A stretch of DNA of 64,000 bases from assembly GCA_023055425.1 (NCBI GenBank), contig JALGPY010000010.1, positions 48,727,863-48,791,862 of the forward strand, written 5' to 3'. How positions within the stretch are numbered: the first letter of the stretch is position 1; every line of letters begins with the position of its first letter. The notes under the pieces are model-generated. The model did not search any database. It was not told the DNA's origin and was given only the letters and a program-made list of their open reading frames with translations. This document shows positions 57,870-64,000 of this stretch, one piece after another. Both the position numbers and the translations under genes were made by a program. Origin of the DNA: Linanthus parryae (lineage: Eukaryota; Streptophyta; Magnoliopsida; Ericales; Polemoniaceae).

Positions 57870-58982
57870 GCATTCATAACTAGTGATTAGGAGTTTCACA
57901 TGTCAAAAACATGAAGATTAATGTACATATATATGTGCTAAGGCATGTGATTGAAAAAATTATAGAACTACTAGCTTTGTTGTTCATATCAAACCTGGGC
58001 TGAGGCATGGATGTCTTGCTGATACACAACAATGACATCCACCTGCACCTCATTTGGGTCCCACAGAATACAAAAGCCGCCACCAAATCCATATAGATCA
58101 GCCAAAATGCATCTCTCAAAGCCAAGAGAGGTGCAAATGCATCTGGCCCTGTCCCCAGACATTCTGGTTTCAGTTACACAGACAGTGTTTGGCCTGTGCC
58201 AACCAGAGCCATGAAGTTGCTTCTAAAAGCACCAGTGCCCGCATCCTTAGAATTACAGAGAAGAAACCTCATGGGAAAGTTGGGCACCCTCACTACGTCC
58301 AGCAGCCCCCTGGTGCACTTCTTCTTTGGTCTTCCACCTTTGCTCTGATCTCCTCCTCCTCTACCACATCCATCAAATTTTCACCTACCGCCAAGAAGCC
58401 GCCCTTCTGTAGGATTGTATGAAGGTATTCCCCAGCGTTTCTCCGATTGTTTCCCGAATACTCTAGTATCCGGGTTGCCTTGTAGTCCTCCATAATTACA
58501 TGCTTTGCTTCTCCAATGTTGGATGGAAACTGGACGATGTACAAGAGGTTCGAGCTCAGGCTGTCATCTGCGGTCACAACCTGGCTGGCTGGAACAACGT
58601 CGCCTGCCACCCTTGCTTCCTCCTCAGCGATCATCTGATTGATTTGAACAGATGCCCAACTGAACTGTTCAAGGAGGCTGTTGAGGCTCCCTTGGTCCAC
58701 GATCCATGCTGTTGGGGCCTTGAGGTGAGTCAAGATGGTGGCCATGTTTGTTGTGGGAGATGGTATGAGTAAGAGAGGAACGCACCAGGTATTGGTGATC
58801 ACAAATTGCTCTCTTCTCTCATTAAAGGACCAACATGGTCCCCTTTTACCTGGATCATCCTCCAGATTGACTAGAGGTAATGTGTTGTCCCCTGACATTG
58901 ACAAGCTTGGCAGAATATAAACTTTATCTGGGATGAAATGTTCTATCAATGGATAAATTATGTTGGCTTTTGTTTTATACAT
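57870..58982 (-). pseudogene. LINE E fragment: ORF1 tail and endonuclease start
   Basis: An open minus frame of 229 codons (58293-58982) ends SAPGGCWT. Immediately after, MRFLLCNSKDAGTGAFRSNF and, in another frame, SGDRARCICTSLGFERCIL and YGFGGGFCILWD match the opening of a LINE endonuclease (MRFLLWNSRGAG-like start, then the ETR and GFGGG region). By position the 229-aa frame should be the C-terminal half of ORF1, but I recognise no ORF1 motif in it. Homology stops near 57870. Confidence 0.55.
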
Positions 58983-58999
58983 GTTCAGACTGCAAGAAG

Positions 59000-59800
59000 A
59001 TAATGGAGGAGGTGGGGGCTTACAAGAAGATGGAGAGTTAGAAGATGGAGAGGTGGGGTAGTTAGTGGAGGTTAATTACTGCATGTTTTCAACGTTTAAT
59101 CCTGAAATAACTGCTGCTCCTAAATTAACTACTATGGTTTTTTCAGACACAATAATAACTGCATATTATTGCTTGTTTGTCATAATTACTGTCTCCTGAT
59201 CTCATTTTTTATTTAATTATATTGAATTTTTGAAGTAAGTAATATTTTAATTAAATTAATACCGAATTACATTTCGATGGCTAATTTGCCTTTTTTTGCC
59301 AACATAAAAACAATGGAGGTGCCCTTAACACAACTTATGCATGTTTTGTATGTGTGTGTGTGTGTGTGTTTGTTTGCAAAAAAAACACAAGTTTTGCAGG
59401 GAACCTGCATAAAGCATATTCTGATTCCCCCCTTTATTTTCTTTAAGTCCAGTAAGTCTCTTCTTGGTGTTGAAATTCCCTTTTGGAGGGAAAACTTGTC
59501 TTATGTGGCAACTAGTCTATACCTTTTACTTTATTTTGTGGATGCATTACTTGTGACCTATGAGAATATTGTCAGACATGGACAAGGACGTAAGCTTTGG
59601 TTTTATACCCAGTTGGGAGGCTGTGGGGTTAGGAAAAGATGAAGAGTAATAAGATGGAGAGGGTGGTGGTTAGTGATAATAAATACTGGTTTAAAGATGT
59701 GGTTTCAAAGAAATATGTGCTGCATGGTTTCAAGATTACTGCAAATTACTAGCCATAGGTTCATGAACCACCTCATTGATTAGGGGTGCCAATGATATCT
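59000..59800. repeat. Unrecognised repeat family, copy R1 (short)
   Basis: Shares with R2 and R3, in the same order: cctttatttt(c)tttaagtcca, ggagggaaa(a)cttgt, tgtggatgcatta(c/g)ttgt, ggttttatac(c/a)cagttgg, gggttaggaaaagatg and cctcattgattaggggtg. It lacks the hairpin-bearing middle. A further partial copy of the agaagatggagag tract lies at 59010-59060. Confidence 0.7.
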
Positions 59801-60127
59801 GTGCAACATGTTTAATTTGAGGTTTGCCTTGTTAACTTTACGGTATTTACTTCGATTAGTTATTTCCCCCATAATGTTGGCTAATACGGGCATGTGTAGG
59901 CTCTTCGACCCGCTCATAATGCTCGCTAATACGTTGCACAGCTGTGTCTGCAAAACGGGTCGAAGTGGCCTTCACAAGACACTCTACATGATAGAGGATG
60001 AACAGAGGAATTTCAAATGGATTTTATTTCAGTACAGTTGAAGTATGATATATATGGCTTAATGAATCAACTGCTTCGAAAGTTACGTATGATGCATATG
60101 GTAATTATTTTGACACCCGTTTCGTAA

Positions 60128-60515
60128 GGGTTGCATTATTTGAAGCCTGATGTGATCATCACTTATTTGCTTTATTGAGTACTGATTTGAGCATTTCTTT
60201 CTCACTGTTAGCGCTCACTATGAGGACGTGATGATATGTATCTATCGAATTCACTCGTTGAAGCTGTTAGAAATTATTATGCATGGCGAGGCAAATTTTT
60301 GTTTGCAGCCTGCTATGATCATCTCTTATTTGGTTTTAATGAGTAGAGATCGGAGCTTCATCACGGTCACTGAAGAGGCCGTGATGATTTTGATCTACCG
60401 AATTCACTCTCTATAGCCGATAGAGTGTCATGGTATGCATGGCGAGCCAAATTCCTTTTTGCAGCCAGTGACCATCGATCTCTTATCTGGTTTTCATGAG
60501 TACAGATCTGAGCCT
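60128..60515. repeat. Degenerate tandem repeat, about 150-bp units, 2.5 copies
   Basis: Units near 60222-60354 and 60376-60514 share cgtgatgat, accgaattcact, gcatggcgag(g/c)caaatt, atctcttat(t/c)tggtttt and gagta(g/c)agat; a partial third copy lies at 60128-60197. Confidence 0.75.
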
Positions 60516-60761
60516 CTCTCCGTATATCCCTCTGTTCATTCAGTGTTCGGGTCTGTATCTGTTCTATGTATCTCTTCTTGATTGGAAAAACACACCTTTG
60601 TAATGTCGTCTCTGCGCCCAATTGTGTGTTGAGGGGCCGTTCATATCGCGTGCGAGATCCTTGTCCTAATAGATGCGTAGCCTGTCGCATATATTAGTTT
60701 TCCTAGAAATTGAGTGTGATAGTTGTTATTTTATCTGTTCAACCTCTCTATTCTGGGTGGA

Positions 60762-60853
60762 GTTGCGAAGGTCATGTTGACCCGCCGATAATATTTGCAA
60801 AATATTAACAACACTTTGGTGCATTCAAACCGGGTCAAAATGTCCTTCGCAGC
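60762..60853. repeat. Imperfect hairpin
   Basis: Arms 60762-60784 and 60831-60853 pair at 20 of 23 positions (gcgaagg... with ...ccttcgc, and ttgacccg with cgggtcaa). The loop holds a further aatattt/aaatatt pair. A related shorter stem with cttcgacccg is at 59903-59966. Confidence 0.7.
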
Positions 60854-61031
60854 TACCCGCAGAAGGTAGGCAATGAACAAATGAATTACCAAATGAACTT
60901 ATTTCACTAATAAGTCAAGTAATATAAAATTAAAGAAAACTATCCATTAAAGACAACCGGCCATACATAATAGAAAAAATATATTACCATGAATAAGAGA
61001 AAGATAAGAAGGAAAATTACAGAAAATAAGT

Positions 61032-61364
61032 CTAGTCCGCCCCCCTGTATCTCTTTTTGATTGGGAAAACGGATTCACCGGTTTCTTCAAAGAATTCAAG
61101 AGGCACAACACACCTATAATTTTCAATCTTCATCTGCTCAATTAACTGGATTCTCCATTCAGTCTCTTGTATTTTGCGCCGGCTTTCCTCCATTGCAGTT
61201 TGCTTCGTCTTATACAACCTCACAGAAGGGGAGTCCTCGCTCCTTGAATCTTCATCCGATGAATCAGAGATGAAAATTGGAGCATTCTTATTGGACCCTA
61301 GCAGCCCTGTGAAACGGCTGGTGACCTCCTCCTCTTCACCCAGGCGTTTGCGAATTGGTTTCAT
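61032..61364 (-). CDS. Hypothetical 110-aa acidic, coiled-coil-like protein
   Basis: Minus frame MKPIRKRLGEEEEV...RYRGAD. It has a basic N-terminal patch, a Ser/Asp/Glu stretch (FISDSSDEDSRSEDSPS) and a Lys/Glu/Gln-rich stretch (QTAMEESRRKIQETEWR) likely to be helical. I do not recognise it. Its ending VFPIKKRY recurs in a second minus frame near 60580, so the frame may belong to a repeat. No clear TATA box. Low confidence that it is expressed. Confidence 0.3.
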   Translation of the reverse strand: MKPIRKRLGEEEEVTSRFTGLLGSNKNAPIFISDSSDEDSRSEDSPSVRLYKTKQTAMEESRRKIQETEWRIQLIEQMKIENYRCVVPLEFFEETGESVFPIKKRYRGAD

Positions 61365-62049
61365 GGTAATGGGATTTTGAGGACTAAACTTTGGTGGAGT
61401 CCTTGGAGAAGTGATTTAATTTTCTGTGACAATTTTGGAATGGATGTATGAGATTAAATAGATCAAATAGATTTAATCAGCTGTCAGTTTCTCTTTTTTT
61501 TTCCTCCTCATTAGACATGCAAGTAATTGACTAATTGATTTCCTTGTACATTAATGTTATTCAATGAGGCAGTTTAGGGAATTCGAACAGTTACTGCAAA
61601 TTTTTTTGTGAATGGTCATGATGATTAGTGGCTTATAAGTTTATTATGATGTCCTTTCATGATCGATGTTTGTTTCCATGTAATACTGAACTGGGCCTCT
61701 TCATGATTATTATAATATACTGAATGCTAACTGTTGCGCTTTAGTGATCCCCAATTTGTCATCACTAGCAACGATCCATGAATTTACCATTGAATTCTCG
61801 TGCCTTACCAATGCCCTTGTCCAAATTACTTCATTTTTACTCTCACGTTCATTTTCGATAATGGTTGTGCACTGCGTGGAATTTCAGCAGAGGTAAACTT
61901 TGTTTCTATTATCTTGTTGATCCATAATTTTCACATCAATGTAAGATGAATAAACAAAACTAAACTGTATTTCCTATCACCTGTTGCGAGCAACATTTCC
62001 AGGTTACAGAACATTAATCGATAGTATGGATGCGTGGGCACTGTTTGGA

Positions 62050-63200
62050 CTTTCGCCAGAAGTAAACATATTTTGGTGCCCCCTTTTATTTCCTTTAAGT
62101 CCACTCTCTTCTTGATGTTGATATTCCCGTTTTGAGGGAAACCTTGTCTTATGATCGGCAACATAGCTTTTAGAGTAACATAGCCTTTAGAGTAACTACC
62201 TTGTCTCATGATCGCGCAACCTTGTCTTAAGTCCACTATCTTCTTGATGTTGATGATTCTCCAGTCTATTCTTGATGTTAAATTCTGTTTTGGAGGGAAA
62301 CCTTGTTTTATGATCGCCTAACATAGCTTTCAGAGTAACTACTGTCTGGATGCATTAGTTGTGACATGTGATAAAATTAAGAGCGAGTACAAAGAAAAAC
62401 ATGTGAAGTAATAGCACTAAAATCCAGCAGCTTCTTCGTGGTTATTCAATGCATCACAAGAAAGCTGGGTTGGAAGTCCAAAACCTATGGGGTTACTGCA
62501 TAGTATGGTTCATCAACCATCGAATACAGCAACATATTTGGGTTGGGGCATACTATGGTAGATGAATCATACACTCAGCAACCCAATAGATTTTAGACCG
62601 CCATGCCAGCTTTATCTGTGATGATTCTCCGTGCCCGGGTGGTGGTAGACGAGATTCTGAATATCTCATTGTCATGCTAGAAACAATCATAAAAAGCTAG
62701 CTGCCACCTCCGGTTGATTCTTTATGATTGTTCCAGCATCACAATGTTGCCGAACGGAATTGCCGTAGATCAGGAGTTGGGCTATGATAAACAAGGGTTG
62801 GCATCGTTATGTTATGACTACTTGAAGCAACATCTTTGTGATCATTCCATGCATCACAATGCTGCATCAAGACAACCAGAACATAACGAAATCAACCTTG
62901 TGGAGATCGTTGATGTCGACATGCTTTCAGACAAGCAAAACTCTATATAGGAAGATGAAAGGTGTAGTGAAATGTACAAGGCTGTAGGCTCTGGTTTTAT
63001 ACACAGTTGGAAAGCAGGGGGGTTAGGAGAAGATTGAGAGTTTAAAGATTGACAGGTGGGGGGTTGGGGGGATTAATTGAGTTTAATAAATGCTAGTTTG
63101 AAGATGTGGTTTCATATCAAAATTATTGCTGGTTTAAAGAGTAGTGCAGGTCAGTAGGTATAGGTTAATGATGAACCTCATTGATTAGGGGTGGCAATGT
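62050..63200. repeat. Unrecognised repeat family, copy R2, with hairpin
   Basis: Longest copy. The block gcaacatctttgtgatcatt, with the following ccatgcatcacaatgctgca, is shared with R3. Within it, 62674-62693 and 62721-62739 form a stem (atgctagaaacaatcataaa against tttatgattgttccagcat). The small plus frame 62714-62950 is not conserved as coding in R3. Confidence 0.75.
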
Positions 63201-63224
63201 TCAGAAAATAGTTTTAACATTGTT

Positions 63225-64000
63225 TCTCTTTAACATAGCTTTCGAGTAACTACTCTGTGGATGCATTAGTTGTAGCCTGTGAGAAAATTTAGAGTGAGTA
63301 GAAAGAAAAACATGTGACGTAATAGGACCAAAATCCAGCAGCTTTATCTGTGATGATTCTCCGGCCGCGAGGTGGTAGCTGACAACCCCCTGTTTCCCAT
63401 AGCACAACCGCTTATCTGATCAGATGAGAAGTTCTCAGATGAGTTGTTGTGCTATGAGAAACATAGGTTGCCATCAATTTAACACTCATCTAAGATCGAC
63501 GAGCAGTGGTGCTATGATAAAAAGATGTTGGCATCGTTATATTCTGACTACCTGAAGCAACATCTTTGTGATCATTCCATGCATCACAATGCTGCATCAA
63601 GACAACCATAATATAACGAAATTAACCTCGTGGAGATTGTTGACATTGACGTGCTTTCCTAAAATCAAAACTCTATATAGGTGGATGATAGGTGTACTAG
63701 TGAAATGGACAGTAGAATCCGTTGTGTTCTAGCCCCCTCCAGAAGCTTCTGCGTGACCATTCCATGCATCACAGCGCTTTCGCAAGGGGGCGAGAACCTA
63801 ACTGACTCTTGACATCCACATGCTTTCCCAGAATCTAAACATCAATTATCTGCATGGATGTAAGGCTGTATGCTCTGGTTTTATACACTGTGGGGAACTA
63901 GGGGTTAGGAGAAGATGGAGAGGGGGGTTAATGGATTAATAAATGCTGGTTTAAAATTTTTGTTTCAGAGTAATCATTGCTGGGTTTAAATATGTCCTTG
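63225..64000. repeat. Unrecognised repeat family, copy R3, with a different hairpin, runs off the window
   Basis: Follows R2 directly and repeats its landmarks in the same order. At the position of the R2 hairpin it has another stem: 63379-63416 against 63438-63474 (ccatagcacaac against gttgtgctatg and more), around the palindromic atctgatcagat. Confidence 0.75.

Noticed and set aside
59277..59642. 121-aa plus frame with VCVCVC
   Set aside because: Contains a translated TG microsatellite and falls inside repeat copy R1; not conserved in R2 or R3.

Overview
This is plant nuclear DNA, probably from a eudicot. The evidence is an intronless L-type lectin receptor kinase, a two-exon defensin-like peptide gene, retrotransposons primed by initiator tRNA-Met, plant L1-type LINEs and Stowaway-, Tourist- and hAT-like elements. 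Nothing indicates bacterial, organellar or viral-genome origin. Only two host genes are convincing; the rest is mostly transposable elements inserted into one another.

Region 1 (1-10.2 kb): a minus-strand LINE remnant is split by an 8.4-kb Ty1/copia element (886-9323; LTRs about 1.4 kb; coding order reads on minus). A second LTR (1-504) cuts the same LINE inside its zinc-binding domain and runs off the left edge. Region 2 (10.3-11.2 kb): a perfect 68-bp palindrome sits next to a 788-bp terminal-inverted-repeat (TIR) element with 8-bp target-site duplications (TSDs).

Region 3 (11,767-33,356) is the main structure, a nest with its insertion scars preserved. A LINE with a 14-bp TSD holds a copia element (13,821-32,349, TSD ctaac). 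The copia holds a Tekay/Del-like Ty3/gypsy chromovirus (16,074-29,746, TSD ctacc, LTRs about 4.0 kb). One gypsy LTR holds a 301-bp MULE-type MITE (9-bp TSD). The gypsy polyprotein is one open frame of 1,544 codons, but two catalytic aspartates (reverse transcriptase and integrase) are replaced.

Region 4 (33.4-46 kb): a plus-strand LINE ORF1 remnant broken by two nested hAT-like elements, a partial copia (5' LTR plus gag), several foldback elements, a Stowaway at the centre of a perfect inverted repeat, the defensin-like gene (41,399-41,759) and a LINE whose RNase H region, with a MITE inside it, is tandemly duplicated.

Region 5 (47.5-56.4 kb): the lectin receptor kinase (47,535-49,571, minus). 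About 155 bp upstream of its start codon lies what appears to be the LTR of a degenerate copia, itself split by a Tourist-like element; a plus-strand LINE follows and then a roughly 175-205-bp tandem array that has gained telomere-like CCCTAAA motifs. Region 6 (56.4-64 kb): few recognisable genes, a LINE 5' fragment, a possible 110-aa acidic ORF and an unrecognised, hairpin-containing repeat family in at least three copies.

The host genes have separate roles: the kinase would act at the plasma membrane, and the defensin-like peptide would be secreted. There is no operon-like organisation. Relative element ages follow from the nesting and from LTR similarity judged by eye, not computed.
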